Source: Methylosinus sp. C49 (lineage in GTDB: Bacteria > Pseudomonadota > Alphaproteobacteria > Rhizobiales > Beijerinckiaceae). From it: a DNA stretch of 64,000 nt. Positions 18,445 to 26,332 of the stretch are shown one piece after another. Under the pieces are notes generated by a model. That model worked only from the letters and a program-made list of their open reading frames with translations, searched no databases and had not been told where the DNA came from. Made by a program: the position numbers and the translations under genes. The DNA is taken from the NCBI RefSeq assembly GCF_009936375.1, contig NZ_AP022332.1, forward strand, positions 620,001-684,000, written 5' to 3'. Positions within the stretch are counted from its first letter, which is position 1. Each line of letters opens with the position of its first letter.

Positions 18445-18837
18445 AAGGAGACTCCGGTTCCTCAAAAACGACGAAGCGACCACGAAGCCCCATACGGCGA
18501 GCGCTGTTCTCTCTTCCCGTGCGACGGGCTTCGGCATAAAAAGGGGCTCCCCGTTCCGCGCGTACGCGAAACGGGGAGTTGGACAACACCGTGAGAACCT
18601 GAACCGCAAAGGACCGACCTCGACGGATGAGGCCGCGCTCTGGAGGGGTAGAGCGTCGCAGAAAGGAGAACCGCCTCGACGAACAGAGCGATGTCGCAAG
18701 TCGCAGAGCAGTGGAGGCGGGACCTAGACTTGTTCTTTGCAAGACGATTACCCGTTTGGGCGCTCTCTTTATGCCTCGGCTCGTTATGTAACGCAACTAC
18801 ATAAATTAGGCGCAATGCCTGATTTGGCGCGGCCGCA
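18445..18837. other. Intergenic region, divergent promoters presumed
   Basis: About 390 bases between the divergent DUF4274 and beta-helix genes. It holds one 14-bp imperfect hairpin (18547-18578, annotated separately) and an AT-richer stretch at 18720-18815 that may contain the promoter of the beta-helix gene. No ORF in it looks genuine. Confidence 0.4.
18547..18578. repeat. 14-bp inverted repeat (hairpin)
   Basis: CTCCCCGTTCCGCG, loop CGTA, then CGCGAAACGGGGAG, with one mismatch in 14 pairs. No T-run follows on either strand, so it is more likely an operator, an attenuator of the leader or a repeat than a Rho-independent terminator. Confidence 0.6.
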
Positions 18838-20208
18838 GTGCAAAAACAAGCGGCAGTTCGGGCTCGACGCGTCGCGCTCCTCGAGCTAATCCGGGGTGTG
18901 GCCAGGCCGACCCGACGAGAGATTTTAGCTTTTGGAGCAGGCGCTTTCGCCGCTTTCGGCGCCGCCGCGGGCGCTGACGCCGCCGCGCCGGACGCCACCG
19001 ATTGGCTGCAGCGGCGCCTGCGCGAGGCTGCCCGCGCCGGAGGCGCCCTGCGTCTGCCGGCCGGCGTTCTGCGCATCCGCTCCCTCATTATCGAGGATAA
19101 AATCACGATCATCGGCGCCGCGGGCGGCTCCGTGCTGCAGGCGAGCGGCCCCGGCCCGCTGCTGCGCGCCGCCGATGTTCCGGCGCTGACGCTGGAGAAT
19201 GTGAGCTTCGACGGCGGCGGCGCGGCTTTCGCCGATCGTCGCCAAGGCCTTCTCGATCTCGCCGATATTCCGAAGCTCGCCGTGCATGGCTGCACGATTC
19301 GCCGCTCCGGCGGCAGGGGGATAAATCTCCTGCGCTGCGGCGGGCGTTTCGCGCAGAATATCGTCGAGGATGTGCGCGACGCCGGCTATTTCTCGCTCGA
19401 CGGGCTCGGCGTCGATATAGACAATAACAAAGTGCGCCGCTGCGGCGACAATGGCGTGCAAGTGTGGACCACGACCGCCGGCCGTTACGAGGGCTCGCAC
19501 ATCCGCAATAATGAGATCGTCGATATTCGCAATCTCTCCGGCGGCGACGGCGCCTATGGCAATGGCGTGAGCATTTGGGGCTCCGGCTTCGTGCGGGTGG
19601 AGAAAAACGTCATCCGCCGCTGCGCCTATACGGCGGTGCGCAACAATGCCGGCCATGATGTCGAGGTGGTCGGCAATGATTGCTCGGGCTTCGGCGAGCG
19701 CGCCATGTATGCGGAGTTCGGCGCCAAGCGCGCGAGCTTCCGCGACAATAAGATCGACGACGCCGGCGCCGGAATAGCGCTCGCCAACGCCGAGCGCGGC
19801 ACGGACATAGGCTTCGTCATCGGCAATCGGATCACCGGCCTGCACGAGACGCATCCCGATGACGAGTTCGGCCCCATTATGAGCTGGCTCACCGGCATAG
19901 AGGCCGAGAGCAATGTCGAGATCGCCGGCAACACTGTGGTCGGCGGCTGGATGGGCGTGCGCTGCGGCGGCTATCGGCAGAACATACGCGTCGAGGGCAA
20001 TGAGCTCGTCGACAACGAGTATGGCGTGACCTTTCAGATCGGCGAGGGCGTCGGGCCGGCGGTCATCGCGCGCAACAGGATCATCGGCGCGAAAAAGGCG
20101 GCCATAGCGGCGATAGCGGGTCAGGACATTCAGCCGGGAGATGTCGCGCGGCCGGGCGCAGCGGCCAAATATCCGCGGCTCACGATAGACGGCAATGAGG
20201 TCGGCTGA
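18838..20208 (+). CDS. Tat-exported right-handed beta-helix protein (TIGR03808-like)
   Basis: 456 aa from a GTG start. A twin-arginine motif (PTRREILAFG, Arg26-Arg27) and a hydrophobic stretch ending ADA (about 48) indicate Tat export. The rest is a series of parallel beta-helix coils, with repeats such as NNKVRRCGDNGVQVW, RNNEIVDIRNLSGG and EKNVIRRCAYTAVRNNAGHDVEVVGND. This matches the family of TAT-translocated repeat proteins of Hyphomicrobiales (TIGR03808), presumed periplasmic polysaccharide-interacting proteins by fold; no catalytic residues can be named with confidence. Confidence 0.85.
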   Translation: MQKQAAVRARRVALLELIRGVARPTRREILAFGAGAFAAFGAAAGADAAAPDATDWLQRRLREAARAGGALRLPAGVLRIRSLIIEDKITIIGAAGGSVLQASGPGPLLRAADVPALTLENVSFDGGGAAFADRRQGLLDLADIPKLAVHGCTIRRSGGRGINLLRCGGRFAQNIVEDVRDAGYFSLDGLGVDIDNNKVRRCGDNGVQVWTTTAGRYEGSHIRNNEIVDIRNLSGGDGAYGNGVSIWGSGFVRVEKNVIRRCAYTAVRNNAGHDVEVVGNDCSGFGERAMYAEFGAKRASFRDNKIDDAGAGIALANAERGTDIGFVIGNRITGLHETHPDDEFGPIMSWLTGIEAESNVEIAGNTVVGGWMGVRCGGYRQNIRVEGNELVDNEYGVTFQIGEGVGPAVIARNRIIGAKKAAIAAIAGQDIQPGDVARPGAAAKYPRLTIDGNEVG

Positions 20209-20271
20209 AACTTAACATTGCGTCAACACCCTCGGGCGCATGATCGCGGGCCAGTCCCTCGGAATATCTTC

Positions 20272-21069
20272 ATGACGACGCTCGCCAGCTATCTGCAGAT
20301 CGCCAATAATCAGGCCAAATGGCAGGCCATCACCGCCAAATCGCCGGATGTCGCGACGCAGACCCAATATTTCAAGGACAATATCGGCAAGGTGACGTCG
20401 GTCGACGCCTTCATGAAGGATACGCGCCTTTTCAATTACGCCATGACCGCTTTCGGCCTCGGCAGCATGACCTACGCCAAAGGCCTCATGCAGAAAGCGC
20501 TGGACGGCGGCGTCTCCGGCAATTCGGCGCTCGCCAACACGCTCAACAACGCCAATATCAAGGCCTTCGTGACGGCATTCGACTTCGCCGACAATGGCGA
20601 GACGACGACATCCTCCTCGACGCTCGTCGACAATGTGGTGAGCCGCTATACGGAGCAGGCGCTGGAGACGAGCCAGGGCCAGCAGAATCCGGGCGTGCAG
20701 CTCGCGCTCTATTTCCAGCAGCGCGCGCCGAGCCTCACCAGCGTCTATGGCATTCTCGCGGACAGCAATATTTTGACGGTCGTACAGACAGCGCTCGGCA
20801 TTTCGTCGAGCACCTCGTCGCAGTCGATCGACACGCAATATCGGCTGCTGTCGTCGAAGGTGAACCTCGACGATTTCAAGGACTCGAAGAAGCTGCAGCA
20901 GTTCATCGCCCGCTTCGCCGCCCAATATGATTACAACAATGGCGGCGACGCCAATTCGCAGACCTCCCTGCTCTCCACGCTGTTCGATACGTCCAGCTCT
21001 GGATCGACCTTCGGGCTCGATTCCAGCCTGCTGCTGAACATGCAGGGGATGAAGCTCGGCTATTTCTGA
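20272..21069 (+). CDS. DUF1217 protein
   Basis: 265 aa from the ATG at 20272 (MTTLASYLQI), which matches the family start; an in-frame ATG at 20218 adds 18 residues without support. The motif SYLQIANNQAKWQAITAKSPDVATQTQYFKDNIGKVTSVDAFM is DUF1217, a helical domain usually found in rhizobial flagellar gene clusters (sometimes several copies). Here there are no flagellar genes nearby. Repeated blocks such as LFNYAMTAFGLGSM and LTVVQTALGIS suggest internal duplication. No signal peptide. Export through a flagellum-like system is possible but unproven. Confidence 0.8.
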   Translation: MTTLASYLQIANNQAKWQAITAKSPDVATQTQYFKDNIGKVTSVDAFMKDTRLFNYAMTAFGLGSMTYAKGLMQKALDGGVSGNSALANTLNNANIKAFVTAFDFADNGETTTSSSTLVDNVVSRYTEQALETSQGQQNPGVQLALYFQQRAPSLTSVYGILADSNILTVVQTALGISSSTSSQSIDTQYRLLSSKVNLDDFKDSKKLQQFIARFAAQYDYNNGGDANSQTSLLSTLFDTSSSGSTFGLDSSLLLNMQGMKLGYF

Positions 21070-21079
21070 TCCAGCGAAA

Positions 21080-21109
21080 GCGGCTTCCGTACGAAAAAGC
21101 GGAAACCGC
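21080..21109. terminator. Imperfect hairpin between convergent genes
   Basis: GCGGCTTCCG and CGGAAACCGC pair with one mismatch around a 10-base loop that contains five As. It lies 11 bases after the DUF1217 stop and just before the 3' end of the convergent lipoprotein gene, a typical place for a shared terminator. No strong U-run. Confidence 0.45.
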
Positions 21110-21123
21110 ACTCGCCAAAAGCG

Positions 21124-21558
21124 TCAGAGAATATTCACCGTGACGGTGACATGCGCGATCCCGCCGGAGCCCGAATACCAGTCGTAGGAGAATGTGTCGG
21201 TTCCCGAGGCGCTGGGGCCGGCATGGTAGAAGAGCTTGATGCCGGGCACGCGCTGGGTGTTGCAGCGCGACCGCGGGTTGCCGGGACGGAAATAGGCGTA
21301 GCCGGCCTCATGCCGAATCTCGACCCGGCCATGCGAGGGGGCTTGGGTGAGCGTGACGCGATCGGGACTGTCGGCGCGCGAGCAGTCTGGATTGATCTTG
21401 GCGGCGAAGCCGAGCGAGGCGGTGGAGCCGCGCGGGACGGAAATCGTCCTCTGCACGGAAGCCTGGCTGCCGCCGGCGTAAATATAGGCGCGTGGGCCGG
21501 TATTGCAGGCGGAAAGGCCGAGAGCGGCCGCCAATAAAGCGATGCGTGCAAAACTCAT
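21124..21558 (-). CDS. Lipoprotein, function unknown
   Basis: 144 aa from the ATG at 21558; an upstream TTG at 21567 is less likely. The signal ends in a lipobox LSAC (Cys at about 18), giving a lipid-anchored protein. The mature part (VSVPRGSTAS region, PDRVTLTQAPSHGRVEIRHE, SASGTDTFSYDWYSGSGGIAHVTVTVNIL) looks like a single Ig-like or cadherin-like beta sandwich of the type with a C-terminal GTDTFSY motif. Probably periplasmic or outer-membrane attached; no partner gene is obvious. Confidence 0.75.
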   Translation of the reverse strand: MSFARIALLAAALGLSACNTGPRAYIYAGGSQASVQRTISVPRGSTASLGFAAKINPDCSRADSPDRVTLTQAPSHGRVEIRHEAGYAYFRPGNPRSRCNTQRVPGIKLFYHAGPSASGTDTFSYDWYSGSGGIAHVTVTVNIL

Positions 21559-21762
21559 TGTCGGCAATCCATTGGTGAGCGACGGCGCGTTCTAGCGTGA
21601 AAGCGCTTCGTTTACAATGGTCAGGGTTCCGTTTGCGGCGGCGCGCCAAAAATTCGGCGCGACTTCGCCGCGAGCCGGAAACATCTCGAACCTCTCGGAC
21701 AAACGGAGGAAATCCCCATCGCCGAAGCCGAAGCGGGGGCGTCGTCGAAACGAGGATTCTAC

Positions 21763-22398
21763 ATGAAGCCAGTCATCACGGCTCTGGTTGTGGCCGCAGC
21801 TTTCTCCGCTGGCGCGCAGGCGGCGGATCTGCCGTCGCGCGAGCGGGTCTTCCAGCCGCCCCCGACGCCGCCGGCTTTCGCCTGGACCGGCGTCTATGCC
21901 GGTCTCGATATCGGCGCCGGCGCATTCGCCTCCGGCAAGTCCGACGCCGGGGTCTCGGGCGGCGGGCTCGTCGGCTATAATCATCGGATCGGCCCGCTCT
22001 TCGTCGTGGGCCTCGAGACCGATTTTTCGGGGACCAGCCTCTCCGGCGGCGGCCGCGGACGCGATCCGCTGGGCCTGCGCGGATCCGAGGGGGCGCGCTC
22101 GCTGCCCTGGTTCGGGACGCTGCGCGGGCGCTTCGGCGTCACCGGCTTCGATTCCCGCGTGCTGTTCTACGGCGCGGGCGGCTTCGCCTATGGCGACGTC
22201 GGCGGATCGGTCCGCGAAGGCTGGACCGCGGGCGGCGGCGTCGAATGGGCCTTCGCGCCGCGCTGGTCGGTCAAGACCGAATATCTCTTCACCGATCTCG
22301 GCGAGAAGGGCGGCGGCGATCCGGGCGCCGTGCGCGGCGCGAATTTTCACACTGTCCGCGTCGGCTTGAATTATCATTTCGATCCGCTGTCGCGGTGA
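21763..22398 (+). CDS. Omp25/RopB-type outer membrane barrel
   Basis: 211 aa. The signal peptide MKPVITALVVAAAFSAGAQA and ADLPSR at the mature start are the mark of rhizobial Omp25/Omp31-like 8-stranded barrels. Strand motifs FAWTGVYAGLDIGAGAF, GPLFVVGLETDFSGTSL, SLPWFGTLRGRFGV, YGAGGFAYGDVGG and WSVKTEYLFTDLG follow in order, ending NYHFDPLSR. It is a paralogue of the Asn-rich barrel at 48.5-49.3 kb but has short loops. These proteins stabilise the outer membrane and are major surface antigens in relatives. Confidence 0.88.
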   Translation: MKPVITALVVAAAFSAGAQAADLPSRERVFQPPPTPPAFAWTGVYAGLDIGAGAFASGKSDAGVSGGGLVGYNHRIGPLFVVGLETDFSGTSLSGGGRGRDPLGLRGSEGARSLPWFGTLRGRFGVTGFDSRVLFYGAGGFAYGDVGGSVREGWTAGGGVEWAFAPRWSVKTEYLFTDLGEKGGGDPGAVRGANFHTVRVGLNYHFDPLSR

Positions 22399-22665
22399 TC
22401 GCGACGCTTTCGCGCGGCTTGCTCGCGGCGCGGCGAATTGCTAGATAAGGCGTGGATGGCTGGCGGGGTTTCCCTTCCAGCCTCTCCGTATTTTAAAAAC
22501 ACGGGCATTTTCGATCGGGCCGCGCCGGCCAGTTCTCTGAGCAGAACTCTCGTTTCCTCCAGGCCTCGCTTCGGCGGCGGGAGGGGACTTCCGATCGAGG
22601 AGGCCCGATCCGCAACGCCAACCCCATGCCGGCGCCGCGCCCGAAAGGGCATTCCAGGAGAACTC

Positions 22666-24393
22666 ATGTCAACTGCAGCTGAGCGCGCCCCGTCGCGCGA
22701 GGACTTTGCCGCCCTGCTCGAAGAAAGCTACGGCCAGAACGAAGCTTTCGAGGGTTCCGTCATCAAGGGCCGCGTGGTCGCCATCGAGAAGGACGTCGCC
22801 GTCATCGATGTGGGCCTCAAGACCGAAGGGCGCGTCGCCCTCAAGGAATTCACCGGCTTCGGCCGCGACCCGGCCCCCAAGGTGGGCGAAGAGGTCGAGG
22901 TCTATCTCGAGCGCATCGAGAACGCGCTCGGCGAGGCCGTCATCTCGCGCGACAAGGCGCGCCGCGAGGAGAGCTGGGTCAAGCTCGAGAAGGCCTTCGA
23001 AAGCAATGAGAAGGTCGAAGGCGTCATCTTCAATCAGGTCAAGGGCGGCTTCACCGTCGATCTCGACGGCGCCGTGGCCTTCCTGCCGCGTTCGCAGGTC
23101 GACATCCGTCCGATCCGCGACGTCGGACCGCTTCTGAACGTGCCGCAGCCCTTCCATATCCTCAAAATGGATCGCCGCCGCGGCAATATCGTCGTGTCGC
23201 GCCGCACCGTGCTCGAGGAGAGCCGCGCCGAGCAGCGTCACGAGATCGTGGCCAATCTCGAAGAGGGGCAGGTCATCGAGGGCGTCGTCAAGAACATCAC
23301 CGATTACGGCGCCTTCGTCGATCTCGGCGGCATCGACGGCCTGCTGCATGTCACCGATGTGGCCTGGCGCCGCGTCAATCATCCGAGCGAGGTGCTCACC
23401 ATCGGCCAGACGGTGCGCGTGAAGATCATCAAGATCAATCACGAGACGCATCGTATCTCGCTCGGCATGAAGCAGCTGCTCGAGGATCCGTGGCAGGGCA
23501 TCGAGGCGAAATATCCGATCGGCGCCAAGTTCCACGGCCGCGTCACCAACATCACCGACTACGGCGCCTTCGTGGAGCTGGAGCCGGGGATCGAGGGCCT
23601 CGTCCACGTCTCGGAAATGTCCTGGACGAAGAAGAACGTGCATCCCGGCAAGATCGTCGCGACGAGCCAGGAAGTCGATGTTCAGGTGCTCGAGGTCGAT
23701 CCGGTCAAGCGCCGCATCTCGCTCGGCCTCAAGCAGACTCTGCAGAACCCGTGGGAGGCTTTCGCCGAGAAGCATCCGGTGGGCTCCACCGTCTCGGGCG
23801 AGGTCAAGAACAAGACCGAGTTCGGCCTGTTCATCGGCCTCGATGGCGATGTGGACGGCATGGTCCATCTCTCCGATCTCGATTGGAATCGCCCCGGCGA
23901 GCAGGTCATCGAAGAGTATAAGAAGGGCGATGTCATCACCGCTCAGGTGCTCGACGTCGATATCGAGAAGGAGCGCATCTCGCTCGGCGTGAAGCAGCTC
24001 GCCAATGATCCTTTCGCCTCGGTCGCCGAAGAGGGCGCGGGTGGCGAGGTGAAGAAGGGCGCTGTCGTCACCACCGAGGTGCTCGAGGTGAAGGAAGCCG
24101 GTCTCGAGGTGAAGATCCTCGGCACCGACCTCACCACCTTCATCAAGCGCAACGAGCTGGCGCGCGACCGCGCCGACCAGCGCCCCGAGCGTTTCGCCGT
24201 CGGCGAGAAGGTGGATGTCCGCGTCACCCTCTTCGATCGCAAGGCGCGCAAGGTCGCCGTGTCGATCAAGGCGCTGGAAATGGCCGAGGAGAAGGAGGCG
24301 ATCGCCCAATACGGCTCCGCCGATTCGGGCGCCTCGCTCGGCGACATTCTCGGCGCGGCCCTCAAGGCCCGCGAAGAAGCGCCGAAGAAGTAA
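22666..24393 (+). CDS. rpsA: 30S ribosomal protein S1
   Basis: 575 aa from the ATG at 22666, chosen because AGGAG lies 5 bases upstream; the reading frame is open further left but not protein-like. Six S1 (OB-fold) RNA-binding repeats can be followed, each with a motif such as NITDYGAFVDLGGIDGLLH (about res. 215), NITDYGAFVELEPGIEGLVH (about 300) and NKTEFGLFIGLDGDVDGMVH (about 385). S1 binds mRNA leaders and brings them to the 30S subunit. The usual cmk gene upstream is absent; an outer-membrane gene is there instead, with a 267-base leader between. Confidence 0.97.
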   Translation: MSTAAERAPSREDFAALLEESYGQNEAFEGSVIKGRVVAIEKDVAVIDVGLKTEGRVALKEFTGFGRDPAPKVGEEVEVYLERIENALGEAVISRDKARREESWVKLEKAFESNEKVEGVIFNQVKGGFTVDLDGAVAFLPRSQVDIRPIRDVGPLLNVPQPFHILKMDRRRGNIVVSRRTVLEESRAEQRHEIVANLEEGQVIEGVVKNITDYGAFVDLGGIDGLLHVTDVAWRRVNHPSEVLTIGQTVRVKIIKINHETHRISLGMKQLLEDPWQGIEAKYPIGAKFHGRVTNITDYGAFVELEPGIEGLVHVSEMSWTKKNVHPGKIVATSQEVDVQVLEVDPVKRRISLGLKQTLQNPWEAFAEKHPVGSTVSGEVKNKTEFGLFIGLDGDVDGMVHLSDLDWNRPGEQVIEEYKKGDVITAQVLDVDIEKERISLGVKQLANDPFASVAEEGAGGEVKKGAVVTTEVLEVKEAGLEVKILGTDLTTFIKRNELARDRADQRPERFAVGEKVDVRVTLFDRKARKVAVSIKALEMAEEKEAIAQYGSADSGASLGDILGAALKAREEAPKK

Positions 24394-24406
24394 GACGGCG
24401 CTTACC

Positions 24407-24465
24407 CCTTCTCCCACTCGTGGGAGAAGGTGGCCCTCGCGTCAGCGAGGGTCGGATGAGGGTCC
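24407..24465. repeat. REP-like palindromic element, copy 1
   Basis: Two hairpins in a row just after rpsA: CCTTCTCCCA-ctcg-TGGGAGAAGG (24407-24430) and CCCTCGC-gtca-GCGAGGG (24434-24451), then TCGGATGAGGGTCC. The same unit occurs in inverted orientation at 24527-24582. Its place between convergent genes is typical of REP/BIME elements; it may also act as terminator. Confidence 0.8.
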
Positions 24466-24526
24466 TTCGTGTCTCGTGGAAATCATGAGGACATGACGGA
24501 CGCAAAGAAAAGGCGAAACCGGGGTC

Positions 24527-24582
24527 GGACCCTCATCCGACCTCGCTTTGCGAGGCCACCTTCTCCCGCGAGCGGGAGAAGG
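24527..24582. repeat. REP-like palindromic element, copy 2 (inverted)
   Basis: GGACCCTCATCCGA followed by CCTCGC-ttt-GCGAGG and CCTTCTCCCG-cgag-CGGGAGAAGG: the reverse complement, with small changes in the loops, of the copy at 24407-24465. Compensating base changes in the stem (CCCA/TGGG versus CCCG/CGGG) keep the hairpin intact, which argues that structure is selected. Confidence 0.8.
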
Positions 24583-24613
24583 AAGCGCCCGTCCATCCCG
24601 AGGACTCGCCCGC

Positions 24614-26332
24614 TCACTCCGCGGCGGTCTTCAACTCCTCCCCGCGCACGACATCCAGCCCGCGGAAGATCGCGCAGCGCTGGAACACGGCGATATCCGG
24701 CGAGACCTGCTTCTGATGGCAGAATTTCGCCGTCAGCTTGGCGAGGCCCTTGATGTCGCGGCCCGTCGCATAGGGGAAGACGGCGACGAGATCGTCGATC
24801 AGCGCATCGGCGAGCTTCAGCTCGAACTGATCGGACATCACGCGCCAGATGCGGCGCTTCGCGTCATCGTCCGGCGGGCTGTATTTGATGAGCGCGATGC
24901 AGCGGGAGACGATCGCCTCGTCGATATCGTCGACGCGATTGGTCGTCAGGAACAGCAGGCCGTTGAAATATTCCAGCACGCGCAGGAACACGCCGACCAC
25001 GGCGTTCATGGCGATATTGTCGTCGCGCCGCTTGATGTAGACGTCGGCCTCGTCGATCAGCATCACCGCGCCCCAGCGTTGCGCGCGGGTGAGGATTTCC
25101 TTCAGCGCGGTCTCCATTGTCGCGACATTGAGGCCGAGCTGGCCGGAATGCACGCGATAGAGCGGGCGCTGAATGATCTCCGAATAGACTTCCGCCGTCA
25201 GCGTCTTGCCGACGCCGGGCGGGCCGGCGCAGAGCACGGTGGTGCCACCCGACTTGCCGGCGACGATATCGTCCATCAGCACGTCCATCTCGGCGGTCAG
25301 AATGTCGATGAGATCGGTCTGCTCGGCCGGCAGCACCAGCTTCTGCTTCAGCGCCGGCTTATATTCATAGAGCTTCATCTCGTCGACATGCACCCACACA
25401 TGGTGATGCAGATCGAGATGGAACATCAGAATGTAAGGATGCACCGGAATGCGCTTGAAGAGATGTTCGGGAATCTGCTGCTGCATCACCGCGAGCTCGT
25501 CCTCGACGGTGAACTTGTTGCTCTTCGACGCTTTGCGGATGAAATTGCCGAGCACGTCGCCGGGCGATTCCAGCGTCAGGCTGCGCGCCGAGAGAATGGC
25601 CTCGTCATTGACGAGGCGCGCGTCGCCGCCGCTGGTCGACAGCACCACGACATCCTTGCGCGACCAATCCGTGTCGCGATGCGAGGCGTTGGGGTCCTCG
25701 GCGTGAAAGCCGGTGCCGCGGCCGGTGAACTGCTGGCCATAGCGGCCGCGCCAGTCGAAATAGGTCTCGGTCGCCGTGTCGAAGGCCGCGATCAGCTCGG
25801 GCGTCTCGCGGATAAAGCCTTTGACGGCGAGAATCTCGTTGATCGTGCGGCCCGCGATCTCCGCCGCCATGATGCGAATGGCGTTGGTGGTCAGCACGCC
25901 CTTGGCGTTGGATTTCAGCTCGATCATCACCTTGCCCGCCTCGTCGTTGGAGGCCGGCACATAGTCGAAGCGGGTGATGACGTAAGGCAGAGGCTTGGAG
26001 GCGACGCTGGCCGTGAACAGCCAGCCGCGAATGGCGTCGGCGGTCAGATAGCGCACCATCGCCGGCAGAACCTGCTCGAGCTCGGTGGCCTCGAAGCGCC
26101 GGCCGCCCGCCTTCAGCGCGTCGCGCAGCGTCGCGAGCTGCGCGGCTCTCGCGCGCATGTCCGGGCCGGCGGCGCGATAGAGATCCTCGAGGAAGGTCAG
26201 CTCCTCGTCGGAGAGATGAGAGAATTCGACCTCGACTCTGTCGCTGAAGCGCAATTGTTCCGCGAACCCTGCGCGGGCCGGGAATCGCGCCATCAGCGAT
26301 TCGACATATTGGCGTTCGATTTGAATATTCAT
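24614..26332 (-). CDS. AAA+ ATPase coupled to the SagB-type gene
   Basis: 572 aa. The first about 300 residues are a domain I do not recognise, starting MNIQIERQYVESLMARFPAR, with no membrane segments. The C-terminal half is one AAA+ module: Walker A GPPGVGKT (370-377), Walker B VMLIDEAD (423-430), sensor 1 TTN (463-465) and an arginine finger candidate in DEAIVSRC (Arg477). It resembles the classic AAA clade (PF00004) of protein-remodelling ATPases. Its ATG overlaps the stop of the preceding nitroreductase gene in an ATGA, so the two products are probably made in fixed ratio and act together. Substrate unknown. Confidence 0.85.
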   Translation of the reverse strand: MNIQIERQYVESLMARFPARAGFAEQLRFSDRVEVEFSHLSDEELTFLEDLYRAAGPDMRARAAQLATLRDALKAGGRRFEATELEQVLPAMVRYLTADAIRGWLFTASVASKPLPYVITRFDYVPASNDEAGKVMIELKSNAKGVLTTNAIRIMAAEIAGRTINEILAVKGFIRETPELIAAFDTATETYFDWRGRYGQQFTGRGTGFHAEDPNASHRDTDWSRKDVVVLSTSGGDARLVNDEAILSARSLTLESPGDVLGNFIRKASKSNKFTVEDELAVMQQQIPEHLFKRIPVHPYILMFHLDLHHHVWVHVDEMKLYEYKPALKQKLVLPAEQTDLIDILTAEMDVLMDDIVAGKSGGTTVLCAGPPGVGKTLTAEVYSEIIQRPLYRVHSGQLGLNVATMETALKEILTRAQRWGAVMLIDEADVYIKRRDDNIAMNAVVGVFLRVLEYFNGLLFLTTNRVDDIDEAIVSRCIALIKYSPPDDDAKRRIWRVMSDQFELKLADALIDDLVAVFPYATGRDIKGLAKLTAKFCHQKQVSPDIAVFQRCAIFRGLDVVRGEELKTAAE

